Below, piece after piece: positions 1 to 12,000 of a stretch of DNA of 64,000 nucleotides (positions within the stretch are counted from its first letter, which is position 1; every line of letters begins with the position of its first letter). This DNA is from Sabethes cyaneus (lineage: Eukaryota; Arthropoda; Insecta; Diptera; Culicidae). The notes under the pieces are model-generated. The model saw nothing but the letters and a program-made list of their open reading frames with translations. It ran no database searches and was not told the origin of the DNA. Location: contig NC_071353.1 of the NCBI RefSeq assembly GCF_943734655.1, forward strand, positions 139,041,907 to 139,105,906, written 5' to 3'. The position numbers and the translations under genes are program-made.

Positions 1-135
1 CGTTGACAAGAGGCAGATTGACTGTATATGGAAAACAGTCATGAAATGATCGTCTTTGAAGTGCAAGTTGGATGCAGAAAATATACGCATTCACGCGGTC
101 ACAGTCGACTTGTGATCCCTTTTCATGCCAACTTT
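1..135. repeat. Dispersed repeat, copy 1 (second copy near 24700-24830)
   Basis: The first ~130 bases share a long run of similarity with 24700-24830 in the same orientation. Shared pieces include GGCAGATTGACTG, AACAGTCA, AAATGATCGT, CGCATTCACG and TGATCCCTTTTCA, in the same order and spacing. The copy begins at or before the window edge, so its left end is unknown. No ORF is seen. It is probably a piece of a mobile element, but the class cannot be told. Confidence 0.55.
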
Positions 136-329
136 CGTCTGATGTATGATAATGATGTATGGAACTGTCTTCAAGCAGTATAGTTCGTGATTCATACGCC
201 TCCGTTACTCTCCGCTTTCACTTTGTACTCCGCCAAATATCGTCCGCAGCACCTTCCGTTCCAATACGATAAGAGCACGTATGTCCTTCGAGAGCAGCGC
301 CGCAGCATCAAGTCCGTCTATAAAGAACG

Positions 330-790
330 ACCGGACTAATAAGGGGTTTGTTCATTATCGATTTCGTAGATTGTAGATTTTTGGTCGCTGCATTTTGCGA
401 AGGGAAAAGTAGGGCCGATTACCAGCTTTAATGTGCCGCAAATCTCCTTATTAATGTTGTTGTCCGCGGTCACCAGCTATCCCAATTATCAAGAACTCAT
501 CTACTACTTCTAGTTCATCGCCGTCAACGGTGGTTACCGTCCGTGGGAGGCGCGCATTTGTCTCCTTTGAGCCTCTTGCATTCATGTATATGGTCTTCAA
601 CGCATTTATTTTTAGCCCAATCCTCCTAGTCTCCACTTTTAGTCTGGCGTAGATTGCCGTCGTCGTCTCAAAGTTCTGGGCTATGATATCAAAATCATCT
701 GCGAAGCCTAGGAGCTGGATACTTTTACGGAAAAACGTGCCACTCGTTTCATTACCCGCTCGTCGAATCACCCCCATCACCATCAAAATA
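330..790 (-). mobile_element. Decayed non-LTR retrotransposon fragment (reverse transcriptase)
   Basis: The minus strand of 451-786 reads through the reverse-transcriptase active-site block (GFADDFDIIAQ), followed by the usual downstream motif with LKINALKT. The second half has the region that normally reads V-D-x-F-x-Y-L-G, here changed to VVDEFLIIG. The piece is short and has no endonuclease part. It is a dead fragment of a LINE with a YADD/FADD-type catalytic box. A related minus-strand fragment sits at 51480-52340. Confidence 0.75.
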
Positions 791-1853
791 ACAGCAAGGA
801 GTTATGTAAAATGTTAAAACAGTTGATTTAAAGTAAAGATAATTCTCCGCGGTCCATAACTTTTAATGGCACAGAAGAACAATCGAGTCAAGTAATAGCG
901 AATAAATTCAACAGTTATTTTGTTGATAGTGTTCAGCTGATCAATCAAAGTATTGATTTGGTCAGTGGACCTCACGAATACACAGCCGATTTCTAATAAT
1001 ATAAGTTTTGACGGATTTCGCCCTATTACTTTATTGATTACGGTCCATGGAAACGAATTCAACCGCTTACAAGTATTAATTAGATGCTTACAATTTACTG
1101 TAAAATAATATTAGTCCGTGAATGCTCTGCAGTGTTTGTGTTCTCATTTTTTTTGCCATGACAAATATCTTCACTTTGCTGGGCATTGCACAATAAAATC
1201 TTGGATTTTGAGACCACCCTATGTTCAAATTAATAAGGAAAAGTAAAAAAACGCTAGCGGTACCACTATTACCACTGATTATGCTATAATCTTAGTTGTG
1301 CTTTACCTGCTTATCTGTTAGGGGTTAGTAGACGAAAATAAGCTGAGAAGTTTTCATTTGAATGCTCAGCATGCTGCTATCCTGTTGAATTGAAATCAAT
1401 CTGACCCTTTTGAAAATTAAAAGATTTTTTGATCTTATTGTGACACATCTGTTTACCTTTATAGAACGCTTGAATCAATGCCCTAAAGCTACATCCTAAA
1501 TCTTTTTGTTAAGCAATCTTAGGGGCTAATGTTTTTTGAAAGTACCTTAATAAAACATAAATTTGACATTTTTGTTTTGCAAAACTAGTACTATTTACAG
1601 GCTACAGTAGTGCTACGCATATAGGGACTCGCGGGGTGTAATAATCCAATCCATTTCCAGATTTTTTTCGGCTAGCAAATATCACTTTTAGATGAAATTT
1701 TATAAAACTTGCGTTGCTCTCTGTAGACGATCAAAATGGCACTCTCCCAAATATACATCCGGTCCATGTATAAGTAAACCTAGCGCTCGCTGCTGTCCAA
1801 ACGCACAGTGCTTATCAGCGAAGGAGCCGTACCTGTTCGATCGTCCGGTCTTC
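791..1853. other. Intergenic AT-rich stretch, 3' flank of the zinc-finger gene
   Basis: No supportable gene is seen. The part nearest 1853 is the 3' flank of the minus-strand zinc-finger gene. No AATAAA was seen close to the stop on the minus strand; a TATAAA-like variant lies near 1700. Confidence 0.4.
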
Positions 1854-3696
1854 TTAATCCGAAAAACTGTCGCTCCAGTAGGTGGAAGTGAGCGGTGCGA
1901 CACATTTAAACAGATCTCTCCCGCTGTTGGCCGGCGAGGGTTGTTCCAGTTTTTTCTTCTTTTCTGCACTCCCTGAGGACAATGGTTTTTTGGAATCAGA
2001 CTCGCGACGCTTCTGGATGTCCTTTTGCCGCTGCTGTTGCTTCTTGAGTTCCTTGGCCTTCATCTTTTCCGCTCGTTTTTTATCATCCTGATCATGCCGT
2101 TCCAAGTGATTAGACAGATAAACCTTTGATTTAAAGGTTTTCTCACACTTGGTACAGGGGAATAAGTCGCCTTTGTGGGTCTGAAGATGCTCCTTTAGTT
2201 CGACGCCGGTTTTGAAAGTTTCGTCGCACTTCGTACAATCGTGAGTTTTGCGTTGTTTAATCGGTTTATCATCTTCGCTGTCCGATGAGCTTGCTTCTGG
2301 CGCTTCAATATAGACAACATTAGCTATTCCTGGGGATTTTGCTTTCGTGGCTGATTTTGGAGGGCGACCTGGACCGCGACGAGGGACTGCTGGCGATGCA
2401 GTAGGAGGACTTGCTAGTTTAAATCCTGGTTGTCGACCTCGTCTTCGCTTAACGCCAGTTACAATTCCTGGAGTAGATTCTGATTTCGGTCTACGGCCCC
2501 GTCTTTTCGGTGTCCTTTTCTTTTTGTTCGCTGGCTCAAAGCTATCGTCAGACGTAACTGGTTCTGACTCGACTTCCGACTGAGAAACTTTATATTCATC
2601 ATCATCCTGCGGTTCGTCTTCATTTTCCTCCTCGTCTGACATAGGGCAATTTACGATTACAAAATCCGTAGTTCTCCGACTCTTGTTATAAGCACGCTTC
2701 AATGTTTTTCGAAGTTCCTTATCGGTGTTTTCGCAAGTGTTCTTGAAATCAAACGCGATTCTAACTTTTTCTACGCATTTTTGACAAATTTTATGCGGTA
2801 GATGGTCTCTTTCTGTTATCCGAACGGTCGGACAGATTTTTATAATAATGTCACAAATTCTTATTGAAGATTCAAAATCAAAAATATTGGATAAGTTTTC
2901 CTTAGAAGTGCACACCCGACATATTTCCAAATCTGCGGGTTCTCCGTCTTTGCGGCGCACTTTAGGTTTATCTTTTTCCTCTGCTTTTACTTTATCTTCT
3001 TTCTTATCTTCGGACTGATCTCCTTCCTGTTGATTATCTGCTTCGAGTTCGTTATCTTCTTCTAATCTCTCTTCTTTCATTTCTTCGTCTTCTTCCATTT
3101 TGTTCTCATCGTTTGCCGGATCTTCGGTTGGTTTCGGGTCCGCAACGTCTAGCGCAGAAGATGCCTCCTCCGGCTGGTGATTTTCCAGAGACTCTTCCAT
3201 CGCTTCATCGTGGTTTCTTTCGGCTTCTAACTGTTCCATTGCTACCGGAATTACCTCCACTTGTTCCCCCTTATATGTTTCGGAATCTAAATTTTCGTTA
3301 TCTTCCACTGGTTCGTGTACTATAATGCTATCCCGCTCCTGGAAATGGTTTTCTTTTAATGTCTCAACTGAAAGTTCAGTAGTTTGCTGATAAATATTAT
3401 TGGGATCCTGCACGTAATGTTGCTGTTCTGTAACTTCTCCTGTTTGACCACTGTATACGATATTTCCATATGAATTACCACCGTATTTTACCACGTATTT
3501 TACCGGATTCCCCAGCCAGCATCAGCCAACCAAACTTTTGCATGGAATATGCAAGCTTCTCTATCAGTGACACAGAGGGAAAATAGACGCGTTTGCGGTA
3601 TAACGTAATTTCACCGGCAGATTCCGAAATATTACTCTCAACAATTACAACAGTTGGCAGTTTATCACTTCCGCTAACTTTTTGCAACGAAATCAT
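1854..3696 (-). CDS. ZAD-type C2H2 zinc-finger protein with AT-hook-like motifs
   Basis: This is a likely nuclear DNA-binding transcription regulator. The main exon encodes, in order: an acidic Glu/Asp/Lys-rich stretch; a zinc-finger-associated domain (ZAD) with Cys pairs ICRVC and KICQKC (about residues 201/204 and 246/249); three AT-hook-like basic patches (RRGRRPK, RRRGRQPG, RRGPGRPPK, about residues 340-389); two C2H2 fingers with C-x2-C-x12-H-x3-H spacing (about 429-449 and 456-476); and a Lys/Gln-rich tail. ZAD domains usually dimerise. The start is uncertain. A good ATG lies at 3696, but its frame differs from the main exon. A GT-AG intron at 3440-3614 would join exon 3615-3696 to exon 1854-3439 in frame and give 555 aa (SESAG followed by EVTEQQ). 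The acceptor lacks a pyrimidine tract, so the junction is a hypothesis. The long frame also opens upstream only with non-ATG codons. The protein has fewer fingers than many ZAD proteins. Confidence 0.85.
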
Positions 3697-3799
3697 CGAC
3701 TTTGTAATTAAAAAACCCGCCCAAAAACACTTTTAAACGCTGCGGCGTGGAAGCAAAACACAACACACTCGGAAATTTTCGACCGCCATTTGCAGAGTT

Positions 3800-6290
3800 G
3801 AAGATTTGCCTTTTGCAGAGTTGAAGGATATTTGTTTTTCTTTAGAGAAATCGGCTGGTATCGACAATGTTAACGCAAAAGTAATACAAGATTGCTTTCA
3901 TGTCATTGGACACGACTTGCTGGACCTAGTTAATGAATCGTTGCAAACTGGGCACGTGCCTAAAGTTTGGAAAGAGTCACTTGTGATTTCTATTCCCAAA
4001 GTTAATGGAACGGATAAAGCCGAAGAGTACCGTCCTATTAACATATTTCACACATTAGAAAAAATTTTAGAGCTTGTTGTCAAAGGCCAGCTTATGAATT
4101 ACTTAAATTATAATCATTTGCTAATTCCAGAGCAATCAGGCTACCAAGAGGAACACTCTTGTGAAACTGCATTAAATCTGGTGCTAGCAAAATGGAAAGA
4201 AAAAATCGAAGCTAAAGAAACTATTCTTGCTATATTTTTGGATCTAAAACGCGCGTTTGAAACAATCTCTAGGCCCTTATTGTTACAAACCTTGAAGCGA
4301 TTTGGTATTGTAGGAATGGCATATAAATGGTTTGAAAGCTATTTATGTGACAGAACTCAGAAAACTCACTTTGATAATTTGAATTCTGATTCCCTTGCCA
4401 ACACACTTGGTGTACCGCAAGGAAGTGTGTTGGGGCCCCTTTTGTTCATAATGTATTTCAATGACATGAAACGAGTTTTACGGTTCTGTGACATAAATTT
4501 GTTTGCGGACGACACTGTTCTATTCATTGCGGCTAAGGACCCTAATGAAATTGTCACACATTTAAACCAAGATTTACATTATCTTTCGAATTGGTTAAAA
4601 TTTAAACAGCTTAAGACCAACATTAGCAAGACAAAATATATGATTACTCCAAGCCAGACGTAAACGATGAAATTGATGGTGAGACTATTGAGTAGTAGTA
4701 GTAGGAGAAAGCCACCATCATTTCAAGGACTTGCCAATGTATGTGGGTAGAATTACAGTAGATCCGAATTTGATTATCAAATGAATTTCACACTAATGCT
4801 GTTACAGAAGGGCCAAAAGGGATTAGGCGGACCCACAAGCAGAGGCACTTGTGCGCATTCCGGGGTTATAAGAGTCGCCTTCCAGCATTAGGATCCTTCC
4901 ATGTAATAATCAATTTCGCTGTACCAACTTTAACCCACGTGATGATTTGTTTGTTTTAAATTGAGAAGTGCCATATTTGCTTCAAACCTTAAGGATTCAG
5001 GTTGGCAATCCACTCATCCAGCCTTCCACATTTATGATTTCTATAATAACACTGTTAATAATATGATATTAAGATGAAATGTGGAATATATATAGGTAAA
5101 AATAGAACAATCTCACCAGCAGTCCTTCGTATGAAATAAAGTAGCGTCCTTTGAAGTTTCATAAGTGCTTCTAATAGTTAAATTGAATTTTTCATTCTGG
5201 TATCCATGTGCAGTATTAACACTCGTTTTGGCCAAAGTTTTTACTGTATAGCAGTAGATGCTTCATAAGCTAAAACGAAAAAAATAATTAAAATAACTCA
5301 TTAGGCTTACCAATTAGCTAGGCCGTGTGGCTCCGCCGTCTGCCCAAAACCTCGGTTTTGAAGTCAGGCAGCCGGAAACCACCCAGCATCGCACCTCCTA
5401 GCTTGGCTACTCAATAGAGCATTACCAGGTATGGCCACGGGGAGGCGCTAGGTAGGGGCTTGGGATGGCTAGAGCTATATTGGACGCTCCTCATTTACCT
5501 TCCCCATTTTATACCCAAATTGATGGTGAGACTATTGACCGCGTAAATGAACTTAAGTATTTTGGAGTAACCATTGATGACAAGTTAACCTTTAAGTCTC
5601 ACATTGATAATGTCATCGAAAAATGGCGAAAAAGTACGGTGTCTTGTGCCGTTTAAAAAATGAATTAACGATTAGTAGTAAAATTCTTTTATATAAGTCA
5701 ATCATTTCACCAAATATAGATTTTTGCTCATCCATCCTGCTCCTTGCAAACGATACCCAAATATTGAAGTTGCAGCGCTTGCAAATTAAAGTTATGCGAT
5801 TAATTTTAAGATGGAATAGATACACTTCCTCATATATTATGCTGGACGCATTGCAATGGCTTTCTGTGAAGCAAAGAGTTTATTTTTTGATAATGGTGTT
5901 TCTATATAAAATTCTTAACGGGATGGTACCTCGATATTTGTGTGACCGAATTGAACGAGGAAGAGATTTGCATTCGTACAACACTAGAAACGCGGAAGAT
6001 GCAAGAACGCCACATTTTTTGTTTGGAAGATCACAGAACTCTTGTACAAAGGAATAAATTATTTCAATTCGATGCTCAGAGAAATAAAACGTGCAGCAAC
6101 AATGGCGGAATTCAAAAGGCTTTGCATTTCACACATAAAATCTACCTTATAGACACAATTTGATGAATTTTTTTTTATTAATTTTAGAAGATTGTATATT
6201 TAGTTATTTTTTGTATATTTAGTGGATATAGTAAGTTATCATGTTCATTGATGATGATGGATTTGAAATTGTTATTATTATTAATTAAAA
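3800..6290 (+). mobile_element. 5'-truncated, broken LINE (Jockey/CR1-like reverse transcriptase)
   Basis: From about 3806 the plus strand encodes the fingers-palm part of a reverse transcriptase: SAGIDN near the start, the palm A box (AIFLDLKRAFETI), the B box GVPQGSVLGPLLF, and the catalytic box FADDTVLF near 4502. The reading frame breaks at 4663 and an 825-bp insertion follows. The RT resumes at 5521 (IDGETIDRVNELKYFGVTID), shifts frame near 5620, and continues to about 6055 with the C-terminal thumb-like region. There is no endonuclease domain, so it was truncated at insertion or later. It ends in an AT-rich 3' region with ATT repeats near 6268-6285. The clade is uncertain. The element abuts the 5' end of the zinc-finger gene, where a 23-bp tandem duplication (TTTGCAGAGTTGAAG at 3789 and 3812) marks the junction. 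Confidence 0.85.
4692..5516 (-). mobile_element. 825-bp insertion inside the LINE, flanked by a 22-bp direct repeat
   Basis: The sequence AAATTGATGGTGAGACTATT plus GA occurs at 4670-4691 and again at 5517-5538. Removing one copy and the 825 bp between rejoins the host reverse transcriptase in a sensible frame (VNDEIDGETIDRVNEL), so the repeat is a target-site duplication. The insert has no ORF of note. Its left end is GTAGTAGTAG, which on the minus strand is a short (CTA)n tail, so it is probably a retroposon (SINE or truncated LINE) in minus orientation. The family is not recognised. Confidence 0.75.
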
Positions 6291-6769
6291 AAGTTTAGAG
6301 AAGGCTACACATACAGACATACTCAATCTGGAAATTGAATGATCAGGTTAAAGTCCTGAACAAAGGGTTTGGAGCGGAAGCTGGATAGGCTTGGGTTTGC
6401 TTGTGGACTTTGGAACTCGTATACCATCGCTTTGTTGCGGAGTTGTATATCGAGCACCAAAGTTCTGCAGGATCTCCGTCGTAGATCTAGATCGTTATCT
6501 AGAACCAACTCTGACCAGCTTGTGCTGCTAAATATTAGATTCAATTCCTAATCATGTCCAGATAATTTTCGGGTTGAAAAAGTTTTGGACGAGCCTTGGA
6601 CATTTTTTGAAAATGTTGATATTCACTTGAAAGTTTGATATGTCTGCATTAGAAGCCAGTTCGTTATTTGCTTTTGCATCTGGCTACATTGTTATTACAT
6701 AAATATCTTAATAGATAAATCGTCTCGCTCAAACCGTTGTAGGGGTATGAGATGGGACCATCATCATCA
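6291..6769. other. Stretch with no recognisable gene
   Basis: AT-rich sequence between LINE fragments. Short reading frames on both strands have no family resemblance. A small CAT/CAC trinucleotide run at 6758-6777 lies at the edge of the next LINE piece. Confidence 0.4.
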
Positions 6770-7040
6770 CCACCATCGGGCGTTGTCTGGCTACCAAGAT
6801 ATTGAAAGGCGTCTACCTGCTCAACTTGTTGTCCGGCTACTGGGAGTTGGTGGGTTGGTGGAATTGTCAGTGTTCACTACCATAGACTTTGTTTTCGCTA
6901 CATTGACTGTGAGATCTGCTGCCTGGGAGTTCTCGGAGAGGTAATCTAACTTGCTCTGCATATCGTTTCCGCATTGTGCGAGCAAGACAATGTCGTCGGC
7001 TAGGTTGAGGGCATGAGATCGGCTCGGCTGAGACGGTACT
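6770..7040 (-). mobile_element. LINE reverse-transcriptase fragment
   Basis: The minus strand corresponds to the piece between the FADD region and the Q-Y-L-G motif of the same LINE family as 60310-61340. The plus-strand reading shares long similarity with 60890-61060 (for example GTTGTCTGGC-ACCAAGATATTG and GATCTGCTGCCTGGGAG versus GACCTGCTGCCTGGGAG). It is only about 270 bp and decayed. Confidence 0.7.
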
Positions 7041-7064
7041 GTTAAATATATTAAAATTGAGTTG

Positions 7065-7115
7065 AAATGATCGGATACATGCCACTATCACTACAAAGAG
7101 ACTTACGTAGTCCTA
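7065..7115 (+). repeat. Short repeat with TACGTAGTCCTACGTA palindrome
   Basis: The run CACTATCACT-CAAAGAGACTTACGTAGTCCT matches 22348-22378 in the same orientation. The palindromic AGGACTACGT core also occurs near 21415 and, changed, near 35772. It looks like the terminus of a dispersed MITE-like family. Confidence 0.45.
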
Positions 7116-7199
7116 CGTAACCTTTCGTTGCCATCCAGCGTCAAGTAGGCTTTACGAGCCTACTGCTTCACCGGATAGATGTTTTTCACCACCACCTTC

Positions 7200-7560
7200 A
7201 GCTGCTCCTTCTGAGTGATTGCCTGCTACTCGGAAATGTCCAGGAAATTCTTCACCGTTTCGTCGGTCACCTCGAACTTTCGGCCCAAGGCCTGGAACGA
7301 TGAGGCTATCTTACTCTCGGTCTTCCTCTTCAGCTTCTGGTGCTCTTTACGGTCGCGCAGCACCGTCGGACCAGGCTTCCGGCCATCGCTCTTGCTTTTC
7401 TCCAGAAGGGAAAGGATGCTGTGAATAACAAATTGGCTATATCTAGCGAATACGGAGTGTCTCATAATGTCCGATTTCTTCACTCCGGGGAGGAGCTTGC
7501 AGTACGAACAAAGCATGGAGCGTAGTTGCTAGACTGTTTTCGCCATGACTGTTGCAAATC
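7200..7560 (-). pseudogene. Tc1/mariner-like transposase N-terminal fragment
   Basis: The minus-strand frame 7226-7516 reads GVKKSDIMRHSVFARYSQFVIHSIL, then KPGPTV, then KRKTESKIASSFQALGRKFEVTDETVKNFL. This matches the pattern of the paired helix-turn-helix DNA-binding domain of Tc1-like transposases: a first HTH, a GRP-like linker, and a second HTH ending in F-x-V-x-x-x-T-V. No catalytic DDE part is found. A second, shorter copy of the same family lies at 40410-40600. Confidence 0.6.
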
Positions 7561-9093
7561 AACTGATAACGCTGTCGATTTTTTTCCATACTCAACGGGA
7601 TTGCTACGATTGGCGATGCACTGGAAGATGGTAAATTACTCTAAAAAGTTTAATCGGAATCGGAATTTAATCGGTTTAATCGGAAATGTAACTTCTATGT
7701 TCATGCAGATGCCTATTATAATCATTTTTCACGTGAGGAATATGCGAACAGAATTTTACTCACAGTTGCTTTGTAAACTGAACAAAGCTTGTTGGAAGTT
7801 TTTCAACATAACAGCAGATTCTGTTAAACAATTGCAAGAGAATAAATTAATACAACAATAAAAGTAATGTGTATTTAAATATGTTTTGACTGGCAGAACG
7901 AGAGCCTGATGCGGATGTTGCTCGCTCTAAATGGCGATAATAAAGAGTCAATTTCGATAATAACCTGAGCAAGTGACAGGTTGATTGAAAGAAAATGCGA
8001 TATCATTACGTTTGGGGCTCGGCGGGCAGTCGTCCAACGCTTCTGTCAGGGGATCGGGCGCGCACGGGGGGTCATGCATAATAATAAAATTAGTAAAAGT
8101 TCAGCAGAGCACAATTTACGTGCTGCTTAACGCATTGCTGTTCACCTACGATGACAGCTTCATACTGCGTGTCGGGTCGATCTTTCGATGAATTGTGTAT
8201 TTTCTCTGTTGCTCATTAATAACCGTAAATTACGATAATAAATTGCGGTTTATGTGCACACTCAAAGAGAGCAGCGAAAAATGAAGTCATAACCCGAGAA
8301 GTTTTTCGTTTTACATTTAATAGACCGTAATGTCAGTCATCAGTCGTCCGATCAGTCATCGTTCGGCCAATCCGTGTGTGTGGCTTTGCTGGTAACCCGG
8401 CGCGCCGCCATGCCGGGGCAATGTCAAGGCCGCTCGTTCGCAGTGTCTCAGCTTGATTGAATCACAATTTAAACTTAAACACAACTGGCTCATTTATGAT
8501 TCCCCGCCAATGGTTTCGTTTCTTTTACTTTTTACTTAATAAAGCTCGGTAATGATGGCTGGAAATTCTTCGGTGCGAATTATTTTGTACCATTCTGCTT
8601 GCATGGCGGAAGTCGGCTTGCGTTTGAGCGGAATGAAACTAAGCGTGCTTCGAATGACAGAGCGACTTTGTCAGATCGCCTGCGAGGAGCAAAAAAGTGT
8701 CAATGATGTGGTTTCTCCTAATTGGATTTGACAGTATTGCTCCGAAGATAGCATTTCCCATGATGAGTCGACGAGTTAAGTGATCCGTAAAACTAGTTTT
8801 AAAATATGTAACCGTGAAGTAATGTTTCCATTTAACATCATTTCGATAAGCGGAGCTTCTTTCCGACAACAAGCCCCAAGCGGACCAATAAACCGGCCGA
8901 TGATGTGTGAATTATACCCGGTAGTGACAAATTCAAAAACACGAAGAAGGTGCTAAAATCCGGCACGGTGACAAACACATCACATTAATCTTGAACTTGG
9001 GAGATTTTCAAAAATGCGGCAGGAACTGTAACTGAAGGACAATAAACTTTTAAACTGGGCGGAAGCTATATTTTTGTTTTGGCTAATCTAAAC
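7561..9093. other. Intergenic region, 3' flank of CYP-A
   Basis: No gene can be supported. Small frames at 7526-7861 and 8639-8872 have no family signature. A GC-richer block at 8330-8460 carries two TCAGTC initiator-like motifs but no clear gene follows. Minus-strand sequence just below 9094 would be the CYP-A 3'UTR. No AATAAA is seen there; AATATA near 9067-9072 is the closest variant. Confidence 0.4.
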
Positions 9094-12000
9094 CTAATCT
9101 CTTCTAAATAATTTTATATTTAATCCATATTTAGATTTCAGTACCAACTCTCCGTACAAGGTGATGTCTTCTCTGCGGTCCAGCGATTCGATACGGTACT
9201 TTCGGAGAATTGCCGTAAAAACGGCTTTTTCCTCGAGCAAACCAAATTTCTGACCGATACAGTTTCGCGGTCCCCCACTGAAAGGGATATAAGCATACTG
9301 GTGCCTGCCAACGATGTTCTCCGGCAGGAAGCGATCGGGATCGAATTTTTCCGGATTCGGGAAAACCTCCGGATCGCGATGCAGCTGATAGAGCACGATG
9401 ATGGCATTGGCAGTGGCGGGAATTGTGTACTCATCGATTAGCACATCTTCGGTAAGATTTCTGGCAATTATCGGGATACTGGGAAATAGCCGGAGAGCTT
9501 CTTTAATGCAGCAGTCTAAATATTTCATTTCATTCAGTTCGCTCATATTCGGAGAGCGGTCCCGATCTTGACCCATCACCGAATCGATTTCTTCGAACAG
9601 GCGTTCCTGAATCTGGGGACATGTACCCAGAAGGTAGAGCAACCATCCGATCGCAGTTGCAGTGGTGTCGTGACCGCCAAGAATGAATGTGTCCACTTCT
9701 TCACGTATGTCTTGGTCACTTAAGGGTACTCCATCCTGTTTAGTTTCAAGTAGTAAATCCAAAAACGCGAGCTGACGCTTTTGACCGATTTCTGATTTCT
9801 CCGCTAATGAAGATTGTAAATTTTGTTGATGTAACAGACGTCGCTGTCTTATGACTTTTTCTGAAAATCCGTGCAGGATTCTCAAACATTCCATTTGACG
9901 TGTGTATTTTTCGGTACGTTTGAAAATGAAATCGGGATGCAACCAAATATTTTGAAGACGATCTAACATAATTTGTCCAATTCTGTGGATTAAAATAGGG
10001 TAAGTAAAATTGTTAAAACTCAATAAAAAATTACCACTAACTCTTCATGTGCTTTGACATACTCCGATCCAAATTGTTCTTGAGCATGAATGGAACATCC
10101 CATTGCAGTTTCTGTAAAATAAAAGAAAACTCTTTAGCTACTAGTTTTTCCGATCTGCTAGTATGAACTCACCACAAAGCACATCCAGTGCGAACAGCGT
10201 CGCATATCTTGTGCAATCAAATCCTTCCTCATTTCCAACTTCCTTCTCCAAAATTCTAATCATCGTTCGGGACTGCTGATTGAAAATTTCCAAAAAATCC
10301 GAAAGCATCTTATAGTTGAAGGTCGGATTCAGCACCTTCCGACGGCGGTACCACTTCGAAGCGGGACACGTTAGCAGCCCATCGCCAAGCCACGGTCGGA
10401 GAAAGTTGTAGTCTCGTCCTTTCTCAATGTTAACGCTGCTGCTGAGGATGCGTTCTACGACGGCGGCTTTCGATACGATCACATACGGTACCGACCCGTT
10501 CCAGATGCGACTGAGGCCCTGCTTGCGGCCGTACAGCTTGCGGACTGCGATTAGTCGGTTGAACATTTCTGGAATAGGATAGAAGAAATGTGTGGTAATA
10601 GAAATGTCAGTGTTGTTTAATGCAAATGCCTAAAGAAAAAGAGTCTAAAGGTCTAAAATAAGTCCAATTGCAATCAGTATTATATCTGAAATGCACTCGA
10701 AATTTTGGGGAACTAAACTATATTTATTCGAAACAAGATGTTCATGCCAATTGCTTGGATAACATTTACTGAATGTCAGAGTTCATTTTGGTAGTAAGGA
10801 AACGCTTTTAAATTTGAGTTATAGTCGCGAAAAATGATGAGGTTGCTGGGGCTTATTGCGGCTTGCGACACTATTGTAATGTCAGTGTGGTTTGAATTTC
10901 CAGCAGGACGAACGCATCAATATAACAAAAACTATAACTGTTATAAATCAATCCTTAACAACTCAATGGGTCGTACTGCGCGTGAACCCATCGTAATTTC
11001 TTAGTTGCGCAAGTAACAACAAAGCAGATTTTTAGCATATTGTTGGAGCTTATCAAGGTAGGCTGGAGGTAGGCTTGTCGCCTACCAAAAATCAGCTATA
11101 TTTGTTTGAAGAAACCTGAAGAAATTGCGATGAGCAAACAGCACCACCCAAGGGCCTATTCGGTGGATTGCTGTACTTCAACAGTCGACCAAAAGGGAGT
11201 CAGATAGTTTATGTGTTGGTGTTTTTCAAGTGCTACCAATGTACCGACAACATAATTAATTTAGCATGGATTTTACGTACATAGTACCATTTACATTATA
11301 TTTAGGGGCATACCACCTTTTACATCATATTTTTTGCCATATTCCAAATATTTTTCTCTCGATAACGCGAACAGCGAATCTTTTCGGATTTTTTTTTGCA
11401 TTCTAAACATTGAAATTTATACAAATATTTACAATTTTGTTTTCATATGGGAACCTCTTCTCCTCTCCCCTACGGCTCTTTGAACCTGATCATTCGGAAA
11501 AAAACATGATTGGCGGTTCTATGGATTAGCGCTCGCGAACTTAACCGAAATGAAAAATTTCAAAACGAGATGAAACTAGGGTACGGGAGGGTATTCCCAG
11601 CACGTTACTAATTTCGGCATACATTGCCTTTTTTGGCTATACTTTCCCAAATAAAAACTTTGCCGCTATATAACAATAATGAAACGAATGTAGCACTCGT
11701 AGGCTTTAATGTGTTATAACTATTTACATAAAAATGTAAGTAATTTGCTAAATTTTATTCAATAAACATCAAAACTAGTGTTTTTCCAGTAGCACGTAAC
11801 CAGGCTGAAAAAACCAGCAGCAATCGCTTACGAGTATCCGCTCAAGATGATGGTTTGGAAAACACACAATTATGATCACGTTTACTTATTCTAGAAACTA
11901 AACAGCTGTGAATATGGTATCACATAACAATTCTACTTCTTTTTATCACGGAAGAACATAAAAATTCCCCTCTGATATGAAAATATAAATCAACTTTCAT

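Noticed and set aside
1692..1976. Plus-strand frame over the 3' part of the zinc-finger gene, and similar opposite-strand frames at 2347-2583 and 3113-3325
   Set aside because: Antisense shadows of the real minus-strand coding exon.
9094..10023. P450 last exon starting at 10023
   Set aside because: The frame from 9983 to 10023 is intron read-through; the acceptor AG at 9983-9984 and the paralogue support 9982 as the exon edge.
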